From Dissophora ornata (lineage: Eukaryota > Mortierellomycota > Mortierellomycetes > Mortierellales > Mortierellaceae): a stretch of 40,689 nt of DNA. The position numbers were made by a program, and so were the translations under genes. The stretch covers positions 1-40,689 of the forward strand of contig MU616776.1 in assembly GCA_025201705.1 (NCBI GenBank), read 5' to 3'. Below are positions 32,607 to 40,689 of this stretch, one piece after another; the stretch's first letter is position 1; each line of letters begins with the position of its first letter. The notes below the pieces were generated by a model. That model searched no databases, had not been told where the DNA came from, and saw nothing but the letters and a program-made list of their open reading frames with translations.

Positions 32607-34482
32607 GGTTTTTTTTGTCTGGTCTGGCCTATGATGCGATTCATAAGAACCGTAGCGAATAAGCGTGATTGCTCGACTATATCGTGTTTAGATGCCTTGG
32701 CACGCTTAGTGGTGTGTGTATACGTGGTGAACTCTGGTTCGCACCATATCGTGTCGGATTTTGATATGTGGTGCGCATAGTAGTTAGGGGGGATCATCCA
32801 CGTTGATCAGAATAGATAGAAACGCGCGCACACACATGTGCTCCATGGGTAGGGTTCTGACTTCATTCTTCCGTAGCACACTACAGAGATTGACACGCAA
32901 GTTTTATTTTTGGACATGAATGACGAGCACTAGGTCTGTGTTTCCTCCTTGTGGTTTTGATAACGATGATCACCGAGTCATATCTATCTCTGATAGGCAC
33001 CAAAAGCAAAGGCCGGGGAGGGCGGCACTATGCAAATTTGCGATTGCCTGGGGGTAAACCTTGGTATGAAGCTATTCCTGCTCCTGGGGTTGCATGGGGG
33101 TTGCGAAAGGCGAGATGTTCATGCATGAAATGTTCGTGTGTAGACACTAGGTGAGTAGGTGAGTGTATATTTGGATATGGCTCTCTTGGGTGAACAAGGT
33201 TGGCAGTGCGCTGTTTAGATGGGATGGAAAGAGTGCCTCGCGAGAGCAACCGCACCTACCAAACGGAGGCATGGGGAAGCATGCAGCACCGAATAAACAA
33301 GAGCCGTTGTTCTCCAGAAAAAAAAAAGGAAATGAGAGTCGGGTGCGTGCGCTATTATTTGTGGATATGCATAGAGCACGATGGCGCCACGAGGAACGAT
33401 TCGTGTTCGTCAATGTTTTCTGATGATAGAGCGACATCGTCTAGACTAGTGTGCTTGAATACAGTAGAGGACAGAGATAGAGCGCTAGATAGACTATTGA
33501 GATAGACAAGAAGACGCAGAGGAAATGAGGGCGCATATTTTTTTTTTTCATGTGTCTGCGTCTGCGTCTGTGCTGAGGCGCATTGACAGCAAACAGCGTC
33601 CAACAGCACCATCGTCCATCGCCATGGACACCAACAAAAAGAAAAAACGATGTGCGCATCGCTAACGGTCCCTCAATCGCCCCGTCCGTCTTATGCCGGC
33701 CGAAGCACCCTCTTGGCATGCACCTGCACTATGTCCCCTTTTGGCTGGCAGTGCGGGTTCTCTCTTTGCCCTAGTTCCCTATCTCTGTGTCTCGATCTCT
33801 CATTTGTCTTCAGAGCAGCGTTCGTTGGCCCGATTATAAAAACGACTCTATCGCCGCCTTTACTCATTTGTTCGGAACCCGCTTTGGTCTTGACGATTCC
33901 CATTCCTTCTTTTTAAAAAACAACCCCTCATTGCGGATTCTTAACGCCTTTCTTCATTCACTCCATTGCTTTATTTTTATTTTATTTTATATTTATTATT
34001 TTATTTTTTTTCTCACATTCTCTTCCCCTGAATCACTATCGCATATTTTGAGGCGATCACCCCTTGGATCATCGATGTCTGTGTTTTCGTTTCCAAGAAC
34101 CCTTTTTTTCTCTTTGGTATTCTGAACTCTACATCCGACGGAAAGAATCCTTGCAAAAGAACATTGCAGCAGCAACGAAACTATACCAAGAAAAAGAACA
34201 CACAAGACGACACTCTGGCCCTTTGAGCGCCATTTCAACGAAGCAATCGGTTTAGATCCCGGGAATAATGAGTCCTTTCTCGGTTCTTTCTTATTGCCTT
34301 TCGACACTCCCCTCTCTCCCCAAGCTCCTCTCTTAACTTGTTCAGAGAAGAAATTACCATAAGAGCAACCAAGCACGAACACTACTTCTTTCTATTCTTT
34401 TATATCTCGAGCGAGCTCAAGGAACTCGCTAGATTTTTGTAACGACATCAAGATTATCGAACACGCCCGTAAAGACTCCGAA

Positions 34483-36682
34483 ATGACATCTTCACCATCC
34501 TCGCCCGCGATCGTTCCAAGGAACGGCATCCAAAGGAACAATTCCACGCCAGCTGTCCACACAATTGCCTCCAGTAGGGCTACTGGCAGGGTCTCAATGG
34601 ACAGCTACGACCGTGCAAAGTACTTGAGGCCCTCTCCTGCAGACGTCCTCTCCTCCGCACCAGCCAAGACTCAGACGCCTAAAAAGTCGCGTCACAAAAA
34701 GTCGTCCTCGTCTCCATCGTCCTTGCAATCGCCCCCTTTGGTGCCTGCTTCGCCCGCGTCGTCGTCGTCGTCGGTATACACACCAGCGACGCCATCCCTG
34801 ACGTCGTTTTTAGCGTCCATTCCCGGAATCGTGGTCGAGAGCGAGGTGGAGCCATTGGACCTTACGCAGTCAGAATTACCACGTCGCTCGATTGAGGAAG
34901 CTACGGTCACCTCGGTCTCGTCCCTATTCTTTGGCAGAAGCCATGGGTCAGCGTCAAATACCCCCGCCGCTACGCCGCCCGCTTCTCCATCCCTCCGCGC
35001 CGCACCTACAAATCTCTCTGTGAACCCAAGCCCATCGACAACTCCCCCGTCGTCACCTTCGCCTTCGTTCCTGGCCACATGGCATGGCAGGCTCCCTTCA
35101 ATCCCAAGACCCTCGCCGATGATGCCCTTCCGGGCGGCAAAGAAAGTTGTCACATCGGTCACATCGGTCGGCACTGGTTTCTTGCCATCCAAAGAGCAGC
35201 TGGGATCGATTCCTGTCGCTGGCCGTATCCTCAAGCATCCTGTGATGGATTCCACGCTCACATACATCGCCTCTAAGACGACCCGCAGAAGAGGGATAGA
35301 GAGCAAGGTCATTCCGCCAGAGGACGCTCATTACTTCAAGTTGAACGAGAAGTTGGTAGACCAGGCTATGACACTATCAGCCCTAGCTATTGAGAAGGAG
35401 GAGCAGTCCAAGACCGTCGATGATGAGGCGAGCGATGATGCCTTTGAACTCTATCTCGCAGCCATTGCGACCCTCGTTCATGCCCTCCCAAGTAAGTCTA
35501 AATTTTGTTTACTCGGTTTACCACGCGAAAGATACATCTTCCAAAATTACGCGTAGAATCTCACTCCGCTCCTCTCCCCCTCCCCCCCCCTTTTTTTTGT
35601 GTGTGCGTGCGCGAACAGTCGAAACGTGCGACCCTCTTCGGCGAGAGGCTCTCGAGGCTCAACTGCGAGGATTTCTCAAAGAGAACGAGCTAGACACAAC
35701 TGATGGCGAGGAGGTTGACTACAAACAGCTTCGTCGCCGTCGTCGTAGACGCCATCGCGAACACCGCGAACAAGCCTCGTCTTTGATCTACCAGTTTTCC
35801 TCAGCACCTGCTGCCGACAATTGTCCCGCGGGCAGTAATGATTCACCACAGAATACACATCAACCACAGCACTCTCGTCAACTTCATGGCAAGCCAGGTC
35901 AGTGCGAGAGACGTGGGAGAAAGCAGAGGAACCGCAAGGCCAAAGCGGGACCCTCCGTCAGCGAGACCATCATCTCCACAGCAGTAGAATCGGCTATCCG
36001 ACTCAAGCAGTCGCCGATCCCAGATGTCATCAAGACTTGTTTCCATGCCACGCGCCTGATCTTATCTAAGGTCGATGAGAGGTTCCAACTACAGGAGAGG
36101 GTATGGCAGCTGTCGAAACAGTCGCTGGAGAAGGCAATCGAACTGGATGAGCAATACTCAATCCATCAGTTCATCACAGAGACCTTCTTTGCTGCGATCA
36201 CGGGACTCGTCAAGGCTGGTATTGCTTACAAAGAGACGCCTGGCTATGCTTCTGTCAAGCAACTGACGGACCAGCAGCAGAATCAGGGGCTGATCGAGGG
36301 CGCACCTGTAGCCTCGGAGGAGCAGCAGTCGCTAAGCCCGCAAGTTATCCTGGATAACAAGAAGGCAAGCTCATCTTTCTGGAATAGGAGGAGGTATTCC
36401 ATCATTGAGGAAGTAGATGAGGAGAATGTTGTGGAAGATGAAGAGGTCGGATACAAGAGACGGGATTCTGTGGAATCTTCGTCGTCCTCGTCCTCCGACG
36501 CCATATCAGTGGAAGAACGGGGCTATGACAGCGATGATGATTATGAGAGTGGCTCCAACAGGGGGTCGTTTGAGATGAAGCGACCAAATTTTTTCTCAGC
36601 AAGTATGACTGAGAAGATCGGCGTGGTGACGACGATCAGAAGTGTGGCCTCACTCATTGTCGGCAGCCTTTTAGTGAAATAA
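34483..36682 (+). CDS. MIT-like domain protein with disordered Ser/Pro-rich N-terminus
   Basis: Two exons, 34483-35491 and 35619-36682, with one 127-bp intron (GTAAGT donor, pyrimidine-rich end); 690 aa. Residues 1-230 are Ser/Pro/Thr-rich with many SP sites. From about 286 a three-helix stretch (KLVDQAMTLSALAIEKEEQ, then DDAFELYLAAIATLVHALP, then DPLRREALEAQLRGFLKE across the intron) fits an MIT domain, the module that binds ESCRT-III tails and microtubules. An Arg-rich block (about 375) follows. A helical segment from about 450 to 560 is not recognised. An acidic Ser-rich stretch comes next and the protein ends in a weakly hydrophobic 20-residue helix that might touch membrane. A role in endosomal sorting is inference from the MIT-like region only. 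An AATAAA follows 80 bp after the stop. Spartin-like proteins share MIT plus a C-terminal membrane-binding region, but I could not confirm that relation. Confidence 0.8.
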
Positions 36683-36761
36683 GCATAGCATATACACACA
36701 TACACCGTGTTTTGGCATTTCATACCAACATACACTTTCAATGCACTTTTCAATGAGCTTC

Positions 36762-36767
36762 AATAAA
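36762..36767 (+). terminator. AATAAA polyadenylation signal (MIT gene)
   Basis: Canonical hexamer 80 bp past the stop codon of the MIT gene, followed by A-rich sequence. Confidence 0.6.
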
Positions 36768-36814
36768 ATATGACATAAAAACATGTTGCCGAGTGCAAGT
36801 TGAAAAATTCAGAA

Positions 36815-37278
36815 ATGTGTTCGTCGCCCTTCAGAGGCAGGGAGTTTGGCTTGCCGTCAGTCAGCTTCGCTTCCCACGACAAGAGGATGGGCTATGCAGA
36901 CCAGGTCGCACGACATTCTACCATTCACACTACAGTATGCGTGGAGGTCAAGAAGGTAACCCAGGGACTTGTTGTTCAGTCGGATCTTGAGAAGCTTGGC
37001 TGTGAGATGAAATATTCCATTGACGATCTTGCTAAGCAGAAGATTGACATTTCGTCTGTTAGAGTCTTTGGAATGGAAGTTGTTGGTAAGTGAACATAGG
37101 CTCTGAAATGTGAAAGAAATGAAATTCTACTTCTGGGGAGTAGTAATGAAATAACTCATTTGTTGCATGACCTGTTGTCCAACTCTGCTCGCACCCAGTC
37201 TTGTCCGCCATAACCCCACAGATATGCAAAAGCTTTGGCACTCCAGTGAAGTACCAGTTTAAGCCAGGGCAAGGATAG
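36815..37278 (+). CDS. Small two-exon protein of unknown function, probably a gene fragment
   Basis: Proposed exons 36815-37085 and 37199-37278 (donor GTAAGT, acceptor cccag), giving 116 aa in frame. The first exon reads as real protein: ADQVARHSTIHTTVCVEVKK, then LEKLGCEMKYSIDDLAK, then VRVFGMEVV. I do not recognise the family. It starts only about 50 bp past the MIT gene polyadenylation signal and has no room for a normal promoter, so it may be the 3' remnant of a larger gene from a repeated family rather than a complete gene. A second acceptor at 37222 is also phase-compatible and would give a shorter end. Confidence 0.35.
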
Positions 37279-37645
37279 CAACATGCAACAAGATAGTGCT
37301 TAGATAGTTGCCTTAAGAATAAACGTGATCAGCTGTTACAAGACGTCCCGTTCCAAACCCTTGGATCCCGCAACGTAACGCGGCCTTGGACACTCCTCAA
37401 AAAAAAAAGTTTCAGCATCAATAAATGAGAATGCGAGGCAGTACACATCTAGGCCTCCGCAACAACTGCAGCAATTTTCACATGCATCCAAAGAACGGGT
37501 TACGAAGTAGCACTTTTCAAGGCAAACGCGTCTTGATAAGGAGGCTGAGTACTCCTTGACGAAGTTCTAATGGTTGCTAATAGACATCATACATATATCA
37601 TAGCAATAAACAAGGGATCCAACACAGTTCTTACCTACAAGAAGG

Positions 37646-38155
37646 TCACGACGCGAAGATGGGGTGCCAGAAAGGGCTTCCAAGATCTCTATTGGACCAA
37701 AACAATAGTTTTTGAGGGTAGTTCTGAATTTCGAGCGAATCAAAGGCAGCGACTCCTCCAGCTAGCCAATTCACTAACTGGGTGGGGCTAGGTAACCCTT
37801 GATCGATATCCTGCTGCAACGCCCACGCAATGTAACGTTGCTGTGCGGGTGCATATGAGCGGAGGGTTTGTTTCTCAGCATTGCTCACCACGGTAATGGA
37901 GAGAACCTCGTCGCTGTATCCCTTGGATGCTAGTCGAATTCGCTTATTCGCCAAGCGCTTGATCACCAGTGTGGATTCTTGTCGAGGATGTGTGCTCCGC
38001 TTCCTGGTGCTGGAAGAACCGCCTCTCTCGCGATCAGGAGTGGCGGAGCGGTGGCCATCTGTGTGGCTGTTGGGAACCAGATTGCCGACGGCCAATAGGG
38101 AGTGATGACTGTTGGGAGAGCGAGACAGGTAGCTGGTCACAGCCTCCCCTGTCAC
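37646..38155 (-). pseudogene. Fragment resembling a Crypton-type tyrosine recombinase N-terminal domain
   Basis: A 169-codon minus-strand open frame with no ATG; it begins immediately after an in-frame stop and has no internal methionine. After a Ser/Arg-rich basic stretch comes LRSYAPAQQRYIAWALQQD, then LPSPTQLVNWLA. This resembles the SAM-like N-terminal DNA-binding half of tyrosine recombinases in Crypton/DIRS-type elements, where a helix with (S/T)xxxY-x-x-x-x-x-x-F/Y-x-x-W precedes the core. The catalytic half (Arg, His-x-x-Arg, Tyr) is absent. So it is either a truncated element or an unrelated fragment. It lies among other broken genes, which fits a remnant. The call is tentative. Confidence 0.35.
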
Positions 38156-38424
38156 TCAGGAACAACGTACACAACAATCATCGAGAGCAGCGGCCGCTCT
38201 GATCGACCAACTTACACCGTTACCAATCACACCTGTATCTCCAATTGTGCAAGACGATCCAGCCTCTCTGTTCCCAACACAGCGGACATGGAAGACTTGA
38301 GCGGCATGTCTGACGAGGAGACCTCAAACGACGGAGATCTCTGGGGGAAAGGATCTGAAAGAGCGAGGAATCAACGAATTGGAACCTGAGGAGTCGATGA
38401 GCTAATGGCTACTGAGTGGCTACT

Positions 38425-38970
38425 GAGTTTCAACATCTTGGGTATCTTGCGTTCAAAGGGATGGAGAACAAGCACCAGATCGAGTTTGATGAAAAAGCTC
38501 TACTCAGGGCGCAGGGATCTCAAAGAGTATAGTTCAGCAGTCAAGATTGACCCTGTACCACACCAGCTCCTTGAAATAGGGAGACATCATTTTTGCACAC
38601 AGCAGATGCAGGTATGGATGCAAGCAAGAGCGGTCCTCAGCTGTCCTGGCATTTCTTGCATCTGACATTCCAAGAATATTTCGCGGCAACATGGATAGCC
38701 CGATATCTACAAGTTAAACAACCACATTCCTCAGCTGGGATGACGACCGTGGAGTAAATAAAGGCCTTTGTGCAAGAGCATAAATACAATTCTCAATATG
38801 AAATTGTATAGTGGATGGTAGCAGGGTTTTCGATCTTTTACAAGGAGCGCCACGTGATTTGATTGGAGGATGCCATCAGCAGATACTGGCATCGTGCCTG
38901 AACGCTTACTGAATTCTGCTTCAGTATGATAGGAAGAGTCGACATTGAAGATCAAAAAACAACGTCGCTA
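38425..38970 (+). pseudogene. Decayed STAND/NACHT (NLR-like) NTPase gene
   Basis: One plus-strand frame carries recognisable pieces of the region C-terminal to a NACHT NTPase: FQHLGYLAFKGMENK (38428-38472), FLHTADAG (about 38590-38613), the hallmark WHFLHLTFQEYFAATWIARY (38647-38706), and FVQEHKYNSQYEIV-stop-WMVAG (about 38767-38826). The F-x-H-x-T-F-Q-E-Y-x-A-A phrase is the conserved winged-helix/superhelical signature after NACHT domains. The frame is broken by stops at 38530, 38548, 38572, 38755 and 38809. The stretch 38560-38580 reads better one frame over (LLEIG), indicating compensating indels. Walker A and B segments are not found upstream, so it is also truncated. Such proteins act in fungal nonself recognition and programmed cell death; this copy is dead. 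A further stretch to 38970 still reads weakly like the family. Confidence 0.75.
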
Positions 38971-39359
38971 TGAACGCTTGGCTGCAACAAGCCAGTTTAT
39001 TTTTATCTTATGAACATTTATTTTTACTCACAATGATTGAATTTAGTGTGCTCGATTTTGACCAAGTCTTCCATGCGAAAGCGACTACATGCAGCCACCA
39101 CGTTGCAGATTGCAGATGAATGACCGCGGCAGAGCGAGTTAATAGTCGCTACGCTCTTCGCAACGACCGGACATGTGTATGTTGGGGGATAAGACACATA
39201 GATAGGAGTAAGGGACTAAGAACGATGTGTGGTTTATTCCCTCAGCTAGTTTGCTGATGATATCGTGATAGTGTAGCACATAGATGATGGATCTAGCACG
39301 TAGACTATATAGTTCTTCACTCTCGCATTGCTGATAGTGAAAAATTTAGGCCAAAACTT
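38971..39359. other. Spacer without recognisable gene
   Basis: AT-rich spacer between the NACHT pseudogene and the nuclease-like ORF. From about 39176 it has a TATGTTGGGGGATAAGAC start reminiscent of some LTR ends, but no matching terminus or target-site duplication was found. Nothing firm can be annotated. Confidence 0.4.
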
Positions 39360-39875
39360 TCAACGCAAATGCCTGAGCGATTCATCCGCACAAGCGTAGC
39401 CAAGATTAATTTTTGTTTTCCCAACTTCCTCCCAGGTGAAGTGTGGAGTTTCTTTCAAAAAATCCATATCCAAGTCACCGAAGTAGATCCCAATCGAATA
39501 GTACTTGAAGTCATCGTATCCTCCTCCCATCATCTTGGCGTGGTCTTCGTTCAACCTTTCTGCGAAATCTTTCGGGGTTTCGCTATTAGGGAGGTGGCAC
39601 TTGAGTTCGATGACGGCAAGACCCTCTGATCCATTTGGTATGAACGAGAGGTCTGCCAAAAGATTGGAGCCGAGGTATGCTGGCGGGGACCGTACAACTT
39701 CGATGTTTTTGCCATTAACGACGGCACTGTGGACGACCATGTCGATTTCGCATTGCGCCCAGATCTCCCAACCACCGGAGCCAGCGCTTAGGTACTTGAT
39801 ATGTTCTTGTTTACGTGAGATCATCTCCATGATGGGTTCCAGGACCCCGTTATGCTGGTTGGCCGTGTAGTTCAT
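39360..39875 (-). CDS. PD-(D/E)XK nuclease-like small protein
   Basis: A single-exon 171-aa minus-strand gene with its own ATG (39875) and TGA stop (39360-39362). After a helical N-terminus it reads GGWEIWAQCEIDMVV, then YLGSNLLADLSFIP, about 10 residues later LAVIELKCHLP, then a helix with ERLNEDHAKMM and YYSIGIYFGDL. Glu in the first strand, Asp in LLADLSF, and Glu-x-Lys in AVIELKC have the order and spacing of the PD-(D/E)XK fold shared by restriction-type endonucleases. No disabling change is seen, unlike its neighbours. It may be a free-standing protein or the surviving C-terminal domain of a larger one. Function is not known; DNA cleavage or a role in a nonself or mobile-element system is inference. 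The sequence between 39876 and 40302 shows no further clear exon. Confidence 0.5.
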   Translation of the reverse strand: MNYTANQHNGVLEPIMEMISRKQEHIKYLSAGSGGWEIWAQCEIDMVVHSAVVNGKNIEVVRSPPAYLGSNLLADLSFIPNGSEGLAVIELKCHLPNSETPKDFAERLNEDHAKMMGGGYDDFKYYSIGIYFGDLDMDFLKETPHFTWEEVGKTKINLGYACADESLRHLR

Positions 39876-40302
39876 GTTTGCTGATGCTTTTAAGCAGCGC
39901 TACAGTCCGAGATGTAATAGGGAAGTAGTGATTTATAAGGTTAGGAGAGGGTCTGCGGGTGGAAACGCAAAAAGGGCGAGATGGGTATAGGGCAATGAGG
40001 AGTCTGCGTCAGTAGGGTTAGTGTCAAGACGAAGCACAGAAGGGTTGGTACTTATAGCAAACGGACGCTTTCACTTTGCAAGAACTGAATTGAAAAATGG
40101 AATAGCTTTCTTCCTTTGTGCATTGCATAGGATGATATAGTCCTTCGACGCGCATGGCCAGCGCCTAGTGGCACTTCAGGTCCTCTACGGAGAAATTTTG
40201 GAGCGCGGGACTGTTTTTTTGGGCATTCCCTCCGCGGATTATGCACATGATCTTCCAAACTTTCTTCCCTGCATGCAGGTCGCGGAGAGGGACAAGAGCG
40301 AA

Positions 40303-40689
40303 GGAGGACTAGGAATTTAGGAGTTATCAACATTGAGCAGCAGGTGCAAGCCTTTCAGATGACAACCTTCCAACGGATGTTGGACAGAGGAGCCTCCATT
40401 GGTCTATTACAATCCTCCGCAACCTTATCCCATTACACCAAGCAAGACTCCTGAGCCCATCCGACAAGTACTGTGCTGAAAGCGGCGGACACAGCCAACC
40501 TGACAACACTCACAACCTCACACCCTCCAGCCTCCCTACAAGCCATAGACCAAGCATTGAAAAAGTCCCTACAAACGATGGAAATCAACGACACGCAGCT
40601 CCAAGAAATGAGCAACAAAGAGTGGCGGAAGCACCTACAAGGGACACTTCCACCACATAGAACGCAAGTCCCAGCTTCCTTCCGGAAAG
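40303..40689 (+). mobile_element. Decayed LINE (non-LTR) reverse transcriptase C-terminal fragment
   Basis: GGLGI at 40303-40317 is followed, after a frameshift, by GVINIEQQVQAFQMTTFQRM from 40320. This is the GGLGV-I-[DN]-[IV] phrase that follows the reverse transcriptase fingers/palm/thumb in LINE open reading frame 2 proteins. The frame continues with one stop (TGA at 40452-40454) to the window edge, through sequence like LQAIDQALKKSLQ and EMSNKEWRKHLQG, resembling the linker ahead of the RNase H or zinc-knuckle region. The reverse transcriptase core is not seen upstream, so the copy is truncated at its 5' side, as is typical of LINE insertions. The right end lies outside the window. Confidence 0.5.

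Larger units (their letters stand above)
30942..34482. other. Long gene-poor spacer
   Basis: About 3.5 kb without a gene I can support. The left 300 bp may include 5' exons or UTR of the mannosidase: a strong minus-strand donor GTAAGT at about 31004 and an ATG at 31254-31256. The middle has a poly-T run, a 10-bp tandem repeat and short open stretches without recognisable protein content. The right 500 bp is T-rich (33960-34020) and then probably the promoter and 5' UTR of the MIT gene. No tRNA-like cloverleaf was recognised. Confidence 0.5.

Noticed and set aside
39174..39345. Possible solo LTR starting TGTATGTTGGGGG
   Set aside because: No clear CA end, target-site duplication or second copy could be found in the window.

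Overview
This is eukaryotic, almost certainly fungal, nuclear DNA. Genes carry many short GT-AG introns (about 46-400 bp), intergenic DNA is rich in CT/CA/poly-T microsatellites, and the gene content (class I alpha-mannosidase, PTS1 acyl-CoA oxidase, Leo1, DENN and STRIPAK-type FHA proteins) is fungal. Long Ser/Gln/Asp-rich low-complexity stretches, a bacterial-type M3 oligopeptidase and a decayed NACHT gene suggest an early-diverging fungus; a Mortierella-type Mucoromycota is my best guess. That placement is inference, because no rRNA or marker is present. All exon boundaries were read by hand from splice signals and reading-frame continuity. For the eight main genes every junction keeps frame except the 5' end of the mannosidase.

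Layout. 1-2648: gene-free, full of simple repeats, including a perfect 82-nt A run. 2649-5238 (+): tail-anchored FHA/coiled-coil protein of the SLMAP/Far9-Far10 type. 5834-8122 (+): peroxisomal acyl-CoA oxidase. 8986-14655 (+): large DENN protein with an embedded C1 zinc finger. 14807-17047 (-): Leo1 of the Paf1 complex with an unusual RS-rich tail, convergent with the DENN gene. 17454-21390 (-): 13-exon nuclear protein resembling CANIN/SLF2-type SMC5/6 loading factors. 21848-24437 (+): mitochondrial oligopeptidase A-like M3 metallopeptidase, divergent from the previous gene. 24626-27502 (-): DCAF6/WDTC1-type WD40 protein. 27919-about 30941 (-): GH47 class I alpha-mannosidase with an acidic C-terminal tail. 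30942-34482: gene-poor spacer. 34483-36682 (+): MIT-like domain protein.

36683-40689 is different. It holds small or broken genes: a two-exon unknown, a fragment resembling the N-terminal part of a Crypton-type tyrosine recombinase, a STAND/NACHT (NLR-like) pseudogene with several stops, an intact 171-aa PD-(D/E)XK-like ORF, and the decayed C-terminal part of a LINE reverse transcriptase running off the right edge. This is the accessory end of the window. The genes to its left are conserved housekeeping genes with no operon-like relationship: fatty-acid oxidation, transcription elongation, genome maintenance, ubiquitin-ligase adaptor, protein quality control, trafficking.

No rRNA, tRNA or CRISPR was found. 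The most interesting points are the RS domain fused to Leo1, the C1 finger inside a DENN protein, the acidic tail on the mannosidase, and the decayed immune-type/mobile cluster with its intact nuclease-like ORF.
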